Below the pieces are notes generated by a model. The model made no database searches. It was not told the origin of the DNA and saw nothing but the letters and a program-made list of their open reading frames with translations. From assembly GCA_031286585.1 (NCBI GenBank), contig JAITUC010000051.1:31358-95357 (forward strand): 64,000 nt of DNA. Direction: 5' to 3'. Positions 24,439 to 33,457 of this stretch are shown one piece after another; position 1 is the first letter of the stretch, and each line of letters opens with the position of its first letter. The position numbers and the translations under genes were made by a program. The stretch is from Delftia acidovorans. GTDB taxonomy: Bacteria; Pseudomonadota; Gammaproteobacteria; Burkholderiales; Burkholderiaceae_C.

Positions 24439-25860
24439 ATGGCCACCTTGAGTTCAGCTGGCATCAGCGGCAGCGGCCTGGACGAGACGATGATCGCCAA
24501 ACTGGTGGCCCTGCAAAGGCAGTCACTGGTTCCGCTTCAGCAAAAAGCGTCTGTCCTGGATTCCAAGATATCCACGTTCGGGCAGATCAAGTCCCTGATG
24601 TCCACGCTTCAGGATGCGGCCACGTCGCTGGCCAATGCCGATACGTGGCGTTTGTCCAATGCCACCTCGACCAATACGGCCGTGGCGGTTTCCGTGACGG
24701 ATGCCAATGCACTGCCGGGGTCTTCGGTGATCTCGGTGGACAAGCTGGCGCGCAGCCAATCGGTGGCCACTGGCATCATGCCGACGGCCACGCAGTTCGG
24801 CGCGGGCAAGCTCACCATTACCATGGGCACCTGGAACGAGGACGGAACGCAGTTCAGCAATCCGGGAACGCCGCTGGAAATCGATATTGCGGCGGGCGCC
24901 AAGCTGGAAGACGTGGTCCAGACCATCAACAGCAAGGGTGGGGGCGTGGTTGCGTCGGTGCTCAAGGATGCCCAGGGCGAACGTCTGGTGCTGCGCTCGC
25001 GTGCCACGGGCGCAGATGCCGGCTTCACGGTCGATGCCAGTGGCGATTCCAGCCTGTCGGCCCTCGCCTTCAATGGCAAGGCCACCACGGGCTCCGTGGC
25101 GCAGTACGCCCAGAACGCCCAGATCAATGTCAACGGCATCACGGTGCAGTCGACCACCAACGAGTTCAAGCAGACCGTGCCTGGCCTCAACATCACCGTG
25201 AACCAGGTGACGGCGGCGGCCACCCCGGTGACGGTGACGGTGTCTTCGGACACTGAGGGCATGAAGAAGAAGATCCAGGCCTTCATGGATGCCTACAACG
25301 CGCTCAATGACGCGTTGGCCAGTTCGACCAAGTACGACGCCGAAAGCAAGACTGCCGGCGTGCTGCAGGGCGACTCCACCACGGTGGGCATGACCAATAG
25401 CCTGCGCAGTGTGGTCTCGGGTACGGTTGCTGGCGCAGCGGACTCGCTCAAGCGCCTGTCGGACATGGGCATTCAGATCCAGAAGGGCGGCAAGCTGGCC
25501 TTCGGTACGACGGCCAGCGACAAGACCAAGCTGGACGCAGCGCTGAAGGACCCCGAGTCCATGAGCAAGATGTTTGCTGCGGTGGGGACGGAAGGGCAGC
25601 CTGATACGCAGGGCCTGGCCGCGCGCATGAAGGATTTCACGCGCAAGGCGCTGGAATTCGATGGCACCTTCGACACCAAGAGCAAGAGCCTGCAGGCGCT
25701 CAAGAAGGACAACGGCAAGTCCCAGGACCGGATCAACGACCAGGCCGATTCGCTGGAAAAGCGCCTGCGTGAGCAGTACGCATCCCTGGACAAGAAGATG
25801 AGCGGCTACTCGGCGCTGAGTGCCTACATGAACCAGCAGGTTTCCCAGTGGAATAGATAG
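24439..25860 (+). CDS. fliD: Flagellar filament cap protein FliD
   Basis: 473 residues from MATLSSAGISGSGLD, the usual betaproteobacterial FliD beginning. An ATG two codons earlier (24433) sits directly on the purine-rich ribosome-binding site, so the 24439 start is preferred. The N-terminal coiled-coil domain (about 1-100) and the C-terminal one (about 370-473, KSKSLQALKKDNGKSQ onward) flank a beta-rich middle. FliD forms the cap at the filament tip and folds exported flagellin into place. It is the first gene of fliDST, after its own sigma-28 promoter. Confidence 0.95.
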   Translation: MATLSSAGISGSGLDETMIAKLVALQRQSLVPLQQKASVLDSKISTFGQIKSLMSTLQDAATSLANADTWRLSNATSTNTAVAVSVTDANALPGSSVISVDKLARSQSVATGIMPTATQFGAGKLTITMGTWNEDGTQFSNPGTPLEIDIAAGAKLEDVVQTINSKGGGVVASVLKDAQGERLVLRSRATGADAGFTVDASGDSSLSALAFNGKATTGSVAQYAQNAQINVNGITVQSTTNEFKQTVPGLNITVNQVTAAATPVTVTVSSDTEGMKKKIQAFMDAYNALNDALASSTKYDAESKTAGVLQGDSTTVGMTNSLRSVVSGTVAGAADSLKRLSDMGIQIQKGGKLAFGTTASDKTKLDAALKDPESMSKMFAAVGTEGQPDTQGLAARMKDFTRKALEFDGTFDTKSKSLQALKKDNGKSQDRINDQADSLEKRLREQYASLDKKMSGYSALSAYMNQQVSQWNR

Positions 25861-25964
25861 ACAGGAGCCATGCGGAGCGGCGGTCGTGTTTTCTGCAACC
25901 AATGCCCGGTGCCTCTAAATTTTCAGGCATTGCAGCCGAAGAACAAGACATCAAGGAAACGAAC

Positions 25965-26378
25965 ATGTACACATCGCTCAACCGTCGTGCTGCAAGTGCC
26001 TACGCCCAGGTCGGCGTCCAGTCCTCCGTGGACGGCGCATCGCCCCACCAGCTGATCCAGCTGCTGTTCGATGCGCTCGAAAAAGCGCTGAACGCGGCCA
26101 AGGGAGCCTTGCAGCGTGGCGACATCGTCGAGAAGGGTGTGCAGATCGGCAAGGCCGTGCGCATTCTGGAAGAAGGCCTGAAGGCCTCCGTCAACCCCGA
26201 TGAAGGCGGCGAGCTGGCCCAGAACCTGATTTCCGTCTACGACTACAGCATCACCCAGCTGACGCTGGCCAATCTGCGCAACGATGCGGCGCTGCTGCAA
26301 AGCGCGCAGGATGTGCTGGCTCCGATTGCCCATGGTTGGCGCGACATCGCCAATACGCCAGCCGTTGCCGGGACCTAG
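25965..26378 (+). CDS. fliS: Flagellin export chaperone FliS
   Basis: 137 residues from MYTSLNRRAASAYAQVG. The preceding in-frame ATG (25902) would add 21 residues unlike FliS. The fold is an all-helical bundle with the family pattern SPHQLIQLLFDALEKAL near residue 26 and DYSITQLTLANLRND near 90. FliS binds the C-terminal D0 part of flagellin and keeps it from polymerising before export. It is followed by fliT with a 2-base gap. Confidence 0.95.
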   Translation: MYTSLNRRAASAYAQVGVQSSVDGASPHQLIQLLFDALEKALNAAKGALQRGDIVEKGVQIGKAVRILEEGLKASVNPDEGGELAQNLISVYDYSITQLTLANLRNDAALLQSAQDVLAPIAHGWRDIANTPAVAGT

Positions 26379-26380
26379 AA

Positions 26381-26680
26381 ATGGAGCTGACATTGATTGA
26401 CTTTTACCGGGCCATAGAAGACAGCAGCGCCAAGATGCTGCAGGCCGCACAGAACAAGGATTGGGAGGGAGTGACGCGCTACGAGGGCACCTGTGCCGTG
26501 CTGATCGAGCAGCTGCGGCTCAAGTCGCATGACGAGCCGCTGGCGCCCGATCAGCGCAAGGAGAAGGCACGCATCATGCAGCGCATCCTGCGCAATGATG
26601 CCCAGATCCGCACGCTGGCCGAGCCCTGGCTGGCACAGTTCGAACATATGTTTGATGGTCAGCCCCACGCCATGCATTGA
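26381..26680 (+). CDS. fliT: FliT-like flagellar export chaperone
   Basis: 99 residues from MELTLIDFYRAIEDSSAKML, 2 bases after the fliS stop. A small helical protein with no membrane segment, matching FliT in size and place. In enterobacteria FliT is the FliD chaperone and also binds FlhC. FliT sequences are poorly conserved, so synteny carries much of the call. The gene is closed by a strong two-way terminator at 26729-26760. Confidence 0.8.
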   Translation: MELTLIDFYRAIEDSSAKMLQAAQNKDWEGVTRYEGTCAVLIEQLRLKSHDEPLAPDQRKEKARIMQRILRNDAQIRTLAEPWLAQFEHMFDGQPHAMH

Positions 26681-26728
26681 GCAGGGCAGGTCGGCAGGAG
26701 CTGCATCCGCAGCGCTCCTGCCGGGCAT

Positions 26729-26760
26729 AAAAAACCGCCTGATGGTCAGGCGGTTTTTTT
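26729..26760. terminator. Bidirectional terminator between fliT and the HDOD gene
   Basis: AAAAAACCGCCTGA, loop TGG, TCAGGCGGTTTTTTT: a perfect stem with an A-run on one side and a T-run on the other. It can end fliDST transcripts from the left and flg/HDOD transcripts from the right. Confidence 0.93.
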
Positions 26761-26822
26761 ATGGGCGGAATCTTCGGAGGGCAGCGGCCGCGTGCTGGGC
26801 CGCCGTGCGTCGTCGCCGTCGG

Positions 26823-28115
26823 TCAGGCCTGGGGAGCAGGCTGCACCTGCAGTTCGCTGAGCATGCGCAGCAGGATGCGGTTCACGTCCTCGATCTCGAA
26901 GTCGTTTTCTTCGCGCAACTGGCGGATCGGTGCGGGGTCGTCGGACTCCAGTGCAATGGCCATGAGCAGGGCCGGCGCGTAGGGGCCGGTGCGCGTCACG
27001 GCCGCATCGAAGATGCGTTCGGACAGGGGCACGCGGCGCAGCGCGGCGGGCAGGGGCTCGCCCAGCAACTGGTCCAGCTGCGAGAACAGCCCCAGCAGAT
27101 AGACCTCGCGCTGCAGGTCGTGGCTGATGCCGGCTTCGATCAGTCGTTCGGTCAGGCTGGCGCGCAGCCGGATGGCGGTGCGCACGGGCACCAGGCTGGG
27201 CTCGGTGCAGGCGTGGGGCAACTGGTCGGACAACCAGCGCTGCAGCGTGCCATAGCCCAGCATCACCAGGCCGCGGCGCAGCGAGTCCACATTGCCCCGC
27301 AGGCCCAGGGCTGCGGAGTTGGTGTAGAGCATGAAGCGATAGGCCAGGATGGGGTCTTCGCCCAGGATCTGCTCGAAGGCTTCCAGCGACTGCTCGGCAT
27401 CCACGGCGCGCATCAGCGCGAGCACGGTGTCGCGGCTGGGCAGGGCGGCGTGATGGCGCTGGGCATGCAGCGTATCGGCCACGGGCCAGCCGGCGATGGC
27501 GCCCGCATGGAAGCTGTCCAGGCACAGATCGGTCAGGGCCAGGCTGTCCAGCCCCTCGTACATCTGGCCGCCCAGCAGTTGCAGGGGCGGCAGGGTGGGC
27601 GCGGGCCTGGCGGCCTGCTTCAGTGCCTGCAGCTTGGTCGGCGCCTGGGCTGCCTGCGCGGCCTGTTGCAGCGCAAGCGCTGTCTGGTTGGGCATGCCCG
27701 AGGCGCCTTCGGGAGGCAGGTGCAGCAGGCTGCTGGCAAACCAGTGGGCGGCCTGGGCGTCGGGCACATCGGACAGCGGCCCGCGCCACACCAGCATCAG
27801 GCCGCGCGCATGGGCCTGGCGTACCAGGTCGTAGATGGCGGAGTCCTGCAGCCAGTCGCCGCGCACCTCGATCCATGGGCTGCCCTTGGAGGCGTTTTCC
27901 AGCAGGTCGCACAGCACCTGGCGCGACTGGGGCGACAGCAGTACCGGCGGCGACTGCGTGCCCCAGGTCTCGCGCAGTATGCGCAGCAGGTGGGCCACGT
28001 CGGCCTGGACGCCGGGTTCCTCGTGAAGATAAAGCTGCACGCCCGCCAGACGGCGGGCCTGGTTCCAGAGCGGCCTATAGCCGAGGGTCAGAGAGCTCAG
28101 GACGGACTGGACCAT
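26823..28115 (-). CDS. HDOD-domain protein with a degenerate EAL-like N-terminus
   Basis: 430 residues. The C-terminal half (about 215-410) has the HDOD helical pattern (LPSRDTVLALMRAVD, LEAFEQILGEDPILAYRFMLYTN, LRRGLVMLGYGTLQRWLSDQL). The N-terminal half (about 1-150) looks like the degenerate EAL part of YuxH-like proteins: no EAL motif or metal ligands are visible, so c-di-GMP hydrolysis is unlikely. A low-complexity Ala/Gln linker joins them. The gene lies 21 bases after flgL and would be the last gene of the flg operon. HDOD proteins act in signalling linked to motility and surface behaviour in several bacteria. The role here is not known. Confidence 0.78.
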   Translation of the reverse strand: MVQSVLSSLTLGYRPLWNQARRLAGVQLYLHEEPGVQADVAHLLRILRETWGTQSPPVLLSPQSRQVLCDLLENASKGSPWIEVRGDWLQDSAIYDLVRQAHARGLMLVWRGPLSDVPDAQAAHWFASSLLHLPPEGASGMPNQTALALQQAAQAAQAPTKLQALKQAARPAPTLPPLQLLGGQMYEGLDSLALTDLCLDSFHAGAIAGWPVADTLHAQRHHAALPSRDTVLALMRAVDAEQSLEAFEQILGEDPILAYRFMLYTNSAALGLRGNVDSLRRGLVMLGYGTLQRWLSDQLPHACTEPSLVPVRTAIRLRASLTERLIEAGISHDLQREVYLLGLFSQLDQLLGEPLPAALRRVPLSERIFDAAVTRTGPYAPALLMAIALESDDPAPIRQLREENDFEIEDVNRILLRMLSELQVQPAPQA

Positions 28116-28136
28116 GGATGCATGCGCGGGTGGCTA

Positions 28137-29327
28137 TCAGTTGATGAAGTTGAACAGTGACAGTTTCTGGATCGAGGCATAGGACTGCAAGGCAGCCTGC
28201 ATGCCCACCTTCTGCATGTCCACATCGGAGAGGGCCTTGATCATATCGATGTCTTCGGCCCGCGAACGCGCTGCTTCCTGCTGTGTCGCCTGGTTCTTCA
28301 TGTCGTCTTCAAGGCGGTCGGCGCGGTTGAGCTGGTCGCCGGCGAAGCTGCGCATCGCCTGGACGCGGCTCATGCCGGCGTCCAGCTCGTTGAGGCCGCG
28401 GCCCAGCGCCTGCTGCATGGCGCCGGCATCTGTGGCGCCGTTTTTCACGCCCGCGATCACGTTGTCCAGCACGCTGAACAGGTCGGTGCGCTGGCTGGGG
28501 CCCAGCGTGAAGCTGTCGCCCGTGGCCAGGTTGCCCGAGATCTTCATCGACATGCCGCCGACGGTGATGGTGTCGCCGGCGGTGTAGGGAACAGCCGTGG
28601 TGCTGGGGGGAATGGTGTAGCTCAGGGCGCCCGTCGTGGCGTCCTTGGTGAAAGTCAGGGTGTAGCTGGCCCCCGTGATGGCACTGGGGTCCGACACCGT
28701 GCCCAGGTCGGCATAGGCCGAGCTGCCCGTGGGCGACTGGCGCGAAATGGCGAACACACCGTTGCCCGTGGGCACGTTCATCCAGGTCGAAAAGCCGTCC
28801 AGCGCCAGCGGCAGGCCGTTCTCGCTGCCCGTGGCCTGGCCCGGTTGCAGCTGGGAATTGGCGCCCGGGTTGTTGTTGGTAAGCGGGTCTTCCTTGCTGC
28901 CCAGCCCGCGGAAGATGGGCAGGCCGTTGGAGTCCTTGGCATTGGCGTAGCTCAGCACCTGGTTGCGCAGGCTCTCGAGCTGCTGCACCAGCGCATCGCG
29001 CGCCTTCTGGTCATAGGAGCCATTGCCGGCCTGCAGGATCAGGTCGCGGAAGTCCTTGAGCGCGTCCTGGGCCGTGCCCAGCTTGGATTCGCCCTGGGCC
29101 ATCACATCGCGCTGCAGGCCCAGCACGCGCTGGTCGTTTTCCGAGCGCGAGATGCGCGTGAGCGCGCGCTCGGCCTGTGCGGCGGCCACGGGGTCGTCGC
29201 TGGCGCGCACCACGCGCTTGCCGGAGGTGGTCTTTTCCATCAGGTCCACCAGACTCGTGTTGCGCGAGTTCAGGTTGTTGATGGTGCTTTCGTACATGTT
29301 GGCCGTGCCAATGCGGGAGATGCTCAT
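28137..29327 (-). CDS. flgL: Hook-filament junction protein FlgL (HAP3)
   Basis: 396 residues. The N-terminal flagellin-like helices are visible (MSISRIGTANMYESTINNLN, about 1-90, with SGKRVVRASDDPVAAAQAERAL). The C-terminal helices end SYASIQKLSLFNFIN. The middle (about 150-290) is a variable beta-rich insert. FlgL joins FlgK to the filament. It is longer than the E. coli protein (317), mainly in the middle. It lies 23 bases after flgK. Confidence 0.94.
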   Translation of the reverse strand: MSISRIGTANMYESTINNLNSRNTSLVDLMEKTTSGKRVVRASDDPVAAAQAERALTRISRSENDQRVLGLQRDVMAQGESKLGTAQDALKDFRDLILQAGNGSYDQKARDALVQQLESLRNQVLSYANAKDSNGLPIFRGLGSKEDPLTNNNPGANSQLQPGQATGSENGLPLALDGFSTWMNVPTGNGVFAISRQSPTGSSAYADLGTVSDPSAITGASYTLTFTKDATTGALSYTIPPSTTAVPYTAGDTITVGGMSMKISGNLATGDSFTLGPSQRTDLFSVLDNVIAGVKNGATDAGAMQQALGRGLNELDAGMSRVQAMRSFAGDQLNRADRLEDDMKNQATQQEAARSRAEDIDMIKALSDVDMQKVGMQAALQSYASIQKLSLFNFIN

Positions 29328-29350
29328 GGTGGAATGCTCCTGTCCGGTGA

Positions 29351-31315
29351 TCAGCGGCCTACGGTTTGCAGAACGCTGTCGAAAATGCTTTGCGCGACCT
29401 GCAGCATCTTGGCCGAGGCCTGGTAGGACTGCTGGTACTGCAGCAGCTTGGCGGCCTCTTCGTCGAGGTTCACGCCCGAGACGGCCGTGCGGTCCGCCTC
29501 CAGGTTCTTGGCAATGGTCTCGGACAGCTTGGCCGCGTACTGCGCGCTCTGCGTGCGCGTTCCGACCTGGGCCATGGCGGTGGAAAAACCGTCGCTCAGC
29601 GTGGTCGAGCCATCGAAGAGCTTGCTGTCGCGCAGGGCCAGGAAGGAGCTGGCATTGCCTGCATCGCGCTGATAGGCCGTGCCGTATTGCGGGTCGGTGG
29701 CCTTGCCCAGCGTGACCTTGTCGCTGGTGGTTCCGTTGATGGCGGGCGTGCCGGTGATCTTGACCTGCAGGCCCGGTGCCAGCTGGATCGGCTGGCCGGA
29801 GGTGTAGAGGCCGGTGGCGGGGATGCCGCCTGCCGGTGCCGGGGTGATGGTGTATTCCAGCTGCCCGGCGGCGTTCTTGCTGAACGACACCTCGGCGCCC
29901 GCGAAGCCTGACAGGTTGAAGCCGGCACTGACCTGGATGCCTCCCATCTGCAGGGTGGCGTCGCCCAGGGATTTGATGCTTGCAGCCACGGGGTTGGCCA
30001 CGGCCAGGTCATTGGGCGAGTGCACGGCGGCCTGGATGTCGTGGGCGCCCGCCGCCATGGGGCGGAACAGCACGGTGTTGCCTGACACGCCCTCGGCCTT
30101 GAGGTCGAAGCGCAGGCCGTCGATCTCCTTGCTGCTCAGGTCGGCCATGCTGGTGAAGTCCGTGACCTTGCCGTCCGACAGGCGGATGACCTTGCCTGCC
30201 GGCGCCGTGCTGCCGAAGACGATCTGGTAGTCGGATGCCTTGAGCTGGCTGGAGTCGACCACCGTGGTCGTCGGCGTGGTGGCGCCTGTCCACTGCGCGC
30301 CCGTGGTCGAGCCGTTGCTGACCATGGACAGCTTGAACAGATTGCTGCCGCTTTGTCCCGACAGCGTCAGGCCCAGGTTGTTCTGCTGGTTCAGCGAGTC
30401 GCCGATGGCCAGGGCCATGCGGCCCAGCAGGTTGCGGCCTTCGGTCAGGTCGCTGCCCTGGAACTGCAGCAGGCCGGCGATCTCGCCGCCCCCCAGCATG
30501 GAAGGCGTGAGTTCCACGTTCTGGCCGCCGGGCTGCTGGAAGTACAGGGCCATCTTGCCGCTGCCCGGGAACTCGGTGGCTTCCTTGAGCGTGAGCTGGG
30601 CGGAATTGGGGCCCAGCACCAGCGGCTGGCTGCCGCCCACGAACAGGCTGATGCTGCCGTCGTCCGCAGGGATCTGGCTGGTCTGCACGTATTTGTTGAT
30701 GTTGCGCACCAGCTGGTCGCGCTGGTCCAGCAGGTCGTTGGGCGTCTGGCCCGAGGCGATGGAGCGGCTGATCTGCGCGTTGAGCGTGGCGACCTGGCCG
30801 GCCAGGCTGTTGACCAGGGTCACGTCGTTGCCCATCTGCTGCTTGGCGCTGTAGTCCAGCTCGTCCAGCTGGGCCGATGCCGAGCGAAAGCGCGCCGCCA
30901 GCTCGTTCATGCGCGTGAGCACCACCTGGCGCGCCGAAGGGTCGGTGGGCGCACCGGCCACGTCGCCGAACGAATTCATCATGTCGGTGATCGCAGCGCC
31001 CAGGCCGCTCTTGCCGCCGCCGAACACTTCCTGCATCTGCGTCAGCGAGGTGGCACGCGCCGAATCGGCCGCCGACACGGCGCTGGCCGTGGCCGCCTGG
31101 CGGTTGAGCAGGTCATTGAAGTTGCGCAGGATGGTGTTCACATCCACGCCATTGCCGATGTAGCCGCTGCCCATGTTCTGGCCCGGCGAGGTCTGGAATG
31201 CCACGCTCTGGCGCGAATATCCGGCCGTGTTGACGTTGGCGATGTTGTGGCCTGTGGTCTGCAGGGCGATCTGGTTCGCCATCAGGGCGCGGGACCCGAC
31301 GTTCAAAAGGCTCAT
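29351..31315 (-). CDS. flgK: Hook-filament junction protein FlgK (HAP1)
   Basis: 654 residues. The N-terminal flagellar-rod signature is clear (MSLLNVGSRALMANQIALQT, then HNIANVNTAGYSRQ near residue 30). The C-terminal helices contain the typical GVNLDEEAAKLLQYQQSYQASAKML. FlgK forms the first ring of the junction on the hook. It lies 14 bases after flgJ. No good sigma-28 site was found inside the end of flgJ, so it may be read from the flgB side. Confidence 0.96.
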   Translation of the reverse strand: MSLLNVGSRALMANQIALQTTGHNIANVNTAGYSRQSVAFQTSPGQNMGSGYIGNGVDVNTILRNFNDLLNRQAATASAVSAADSARATSLTQMQEVFGGGKSGLGAAITDMMNSFGDVAGAPTDPSARQVVLTRMNELAARFRSASAQLDELDYSAKQQMGNDVTLVNSLAGQVATLNAQISRSIASGQTPNDLLDQRDQLVRNINKYVQTSQIPADDGSISLFVGGSQPLVLGPNSAQLTLKEATEFPGSGKMALYFQQPGGQNVELTPSMLGGGEIAGLLQFQGSDLTEGRNLLGRMALAIGDSLNQQNNLGLTLSGQSGSNLFKLSMVSNGSTTGAQWTGATTPTTTVVDSSQLKASDYQIVFGSTAPAGKVIRLSDGKVTDFTSMADLSSKEIDGLRFDLKAEGVSGNTVLFRPMAAGAHDIQAAVHSPNDLAVANPVAASIKSLGDATLQMGGIQVSAGFNLSGFAGAEVSFSKNAAGQLEYTITPAPAGGIPATGLYTSGQPIQLAPGLQVKITGTPAINGTTSDKVTLGKATDPQYGTAYQRDAGNASSFLALRDSKLFDGSTTLSDGFSTAMAQVGTRTQSAQYAAKLSETIAKNLEADRTAVSGVNLDEEAAKLLQYQQSYQASAKMLQVAQSIFDSVLQTVGR

Positions 31316-31329
31316 GACGTGTTCTCTGG

Positions 31330-32292
31330 TTAGGCTTGGGCACGTGCCGCGCTCTGCACGGCGCTCTGGATGGCGCGGCTGAGCTTGCTGGCGTATTCGG
31401 GATCGGTGGCGTAGCCGGCTTTCTGCAGCTCGGTCGCATAGGCCAGGGCCGAGTCGGTCTTTCCCATGGCTTTCTCGTAGCGCGGATTGCTGGTGATCAG
31501 GCGCGCGTAGTCGCGGAAGGACTCCTCGTAGGAGTCGTAGGCTCGGAACTTGGCCGTGACCTTGCGCGCCACGCCGTCGATGTATTCGGTGGTCGTGACC
31601 TCGGCGACCTTGCCCGTCCAGCCCTTGCCGGCCTTGATGCCGAACAGGTTGTGGGCATTGCTGCCATTGGCATTCTTGATTTCGCTCTTGCCCCAGCCGG
31701 TCTCGTGTCCGGCCTGGCCCAGCATGAAGGCGGCCGGAATGCCGCTTTCCTGTGCCACGCGTGCAGCGGCGTCGCCATGGTGGGCGACGAAGTTGTCACG
31801 GCCCTTGGGCGCAGGCGCGTAGGCGTTGACGGACTGGGCCGCGCTGCTGCGGCTGCCGCTCCAGGCACCTGCGGTGCCATTCGCGCTGCCGGCCGTGCTG
31901 CGCCAGGCGATGCGGCTCATGCTCAGCGTGGAGGGCACGGAGATCTCGGCGTCCTCGGCGGCTTCCGAGCCCATGGTGCGGGCCAGTTGGCGCGTGATGG
32001 CGTCCGACAGGCCGCCGGGCTGGCCCGACATGGCCACCGACAGCTGCTGGTCCAGCATGTCGGTGCTCAGGTTGCCCTGTGCGCTGTCCAGCAGGCCGGA
32101 CTTCATGGTGGCCTCGCGCATGCTCTTGATCATCTCGCGCATGAACAGCGATTCGAGCTGCTTGGCGGTTTCCTTGGCGGCCTGCGGGCTGTTCTCGCCG
32201 GCCGCGAATTTGAGTGCGTTGAGGGATCGCGCATCCGCCGCCAGCGCGTTGCTGGCCGCAGTCTGCGATCCATTGGGAAGTGCGATGCTCAT
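31330..32292 (-). CDS. flgJ: Rod assembly protein and peptidoglycan hydrolase FlgJ
   Basis: 320 residues, the two-domain proteobacterial form. The N-terminal rod-binding domain (about 25-110) has ETAKQLESLFMREMIKSMRE. The C-terminal glucosaminidase-type lytic domain (about 165-310) has the catalytic Glu E197 in LGQAGHETGWGKSE and the later NLFGIKA. It opens the cell wall so the rod can pass. It overlaps the flgI stop by 4 bases. Confidence 0.96.
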   Translation of the reverse strand: MSIALPNGSQTAASNALAADARSLNALKFAAGENSPQAAKETAKQLESLFMREMIKSMREATMKSGLLDSAQGNLSTDMLDQQLSVAMSGQPGGLSDAITRQLARTMGSEAAEDAEISVPSTLSMSRIAWRSTAGSANGTAGAWSGSRSSAAQSVNAYAPAPKGRDNFVAHHGDAAARVAQESGIPAAFMLGQAGHETGWGKSEIKNANGSNAHNLFGIKAGKGWTGKVAEVTTTEYIDGVARKVTAKFRAYDSYEESFRDYARLITSNPRYEKAMGKTDSALAYATELQKAGYATDPEYASKLSRAIQSAVQSAARAQA

Positions 32293-33437
32293 ATCACCTC
32301 CAGTTCGGCGTTGAGGGCGCCTGCGGCCTTGATGGCCTGCAGGATGGCCAGCAGGTCCTGGGGCGTGGCGCCCAGCGTGTTGAGTGCGCGCACCACGTCG
32401 GTCAGTTGCGGGGAGCCGGGCATGTTGATGATGTTGCCGGGCTCCTGCTTGATCTGGATGTCGGACTTCTGGGCCACCACGGTCTGGCCCTGCGAGAAGG
32501 CGCCTGGCTGGCTGATCACCGGCGTGGTGCTGATGGTGATGGCCAGGTTGCCGTGGGCGATGGCGCAGGGGCCCAGGGTCACGGCCTGGTTGAGCACGAT
32601 GGAGCCCGTGCGTGCATTGATCACGACCTTGGCCGAGGGCTTGGATGTCTCGATCGGCATCTCCTGGATCTCAGCGATCATGCGCACGCGCGATCCCGGG
32701 TCCTGCGGAGCGGACACGCGCACGGTGCGGCCGTCCAGCGCCTGTGCCACGCCCTGGCCCATGCGCTGGTTGATGGCGCGCACCACCTTGTCGGCGGTCT
32801 GGAAATCGGTGGCGTTCAGGCCCAGCGTGATGCTGTCGCCTTCATTGATCGGCGTGGGAACGGCGCGCTCGACCTGGGCGCCCTGCGGCACGCGGCCGGC
32901 GCTCAGGTGATTGATCTGTACCTTGGAGCCTCCGGCCGAGGCGCCGGCGCCGCCGACTACGAGGTTGCCCTGGGCCAGCGCGTAGATCTCGCCATCGGCA
33001 CCGCGCAGCGGCGTGGCCACCAGGGTGCCGCCCTTGAGCGACTTGGCATTGCCTACGGAGGAGACCACCACGTCGATGGCCTGGCCCGGCTGGGCAAAGG
33101 CCGGCAGTTCGGCGGTGACGATCACGGCCGCCACGTTCTTGAGCTGCAGCTGGCCCGTATTGCCTGTGGCGGGCAGCGAGATGCCCATCTGCTCCAGGTA
33201 ATTGGACAGGGCCTGCTTGGTGTAGGGCATCTGGGTGGTCTGGTCGCCCGTGCCGTCGAGGCCGACCACCAGGCCGTAGCCGGTCAACTGGTTGCTGCGC
33301 ACGCCCTGGATGGCAGCGACCTCCTTGATGCGTGTTGCATGCGCCGGAATGGTCAGCATGCTGGCGCCGAGTGCGGCTGCAACCCAGAAGGGGCGCTGCG
33401 CTTGGCGCAATGTCAGGAGCATGGACAGTACTTTCAT
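32289..33437 (-). CDS. flgI: Flagellar P-ring protein FlgI
   Basis: 382 residues from MKVLSMLL. An ATG three codons earlier (33446) is only two bases from GGAG, so the 33437 start is the better spaced one. A signal peptide ends near PAHA, residues 31-34, followed by TRIKEVAAIQGVRSNQLTGYGLVVGLDGTGD, the strongly conserved FlgI beginning (here split: TRIKEVAAIQG and LVVGLDGTGDQ). FlgI forms the periplasmic bushing ring in the peptidoglycan layer and needs FlgA to assemble. Confidence 0.96.
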   Translation of the reverse strand: MKVLSMLLTLRQAQRPFWVAAALGASMLTIPAHATRIKEVAAIQGVRSNQLTGYGLVVGLDGTGDQTTQMPYTKQALSNYLEQMGISLPATGNTGQLQLKNVAAVIVTAELPAFAQPGQAIDVVVSSVGNAKSLKGGTLVATPLRGADGEIYALAQGNLVVGGAGASAGGSKVQINHLSAGRVPQGAQVERAVPTPINEGDSITLGLNATDFQTADKVVRAINQRMGQGVAQALDGRTVRVSAPQDPGSRVRMIAEIQEMPIETSKPSAKVVINARTGSIVLNQAVTLGPCAIAHGNLAITISTTPVISQPGAFSQGQTVVAQKSDIQIKQEPGNIINMPGSPQLTDVVRALNTLGATPQDLLAILQAIKAAGALNAELEVI

Positions 33438-33457
33438 GCTGTCCATTCTCCGGAGAA

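Noticed and set aside
28137..32292. CRISPR arrays, insertion sequences or tRNA genes anywhere in the window (checked here and throughout)
   Set aside because: No regularly spaced repeats, transposase-like proteins, terminal inverted repeats with target duplications or cloverleaf sequences were recognised in the window.
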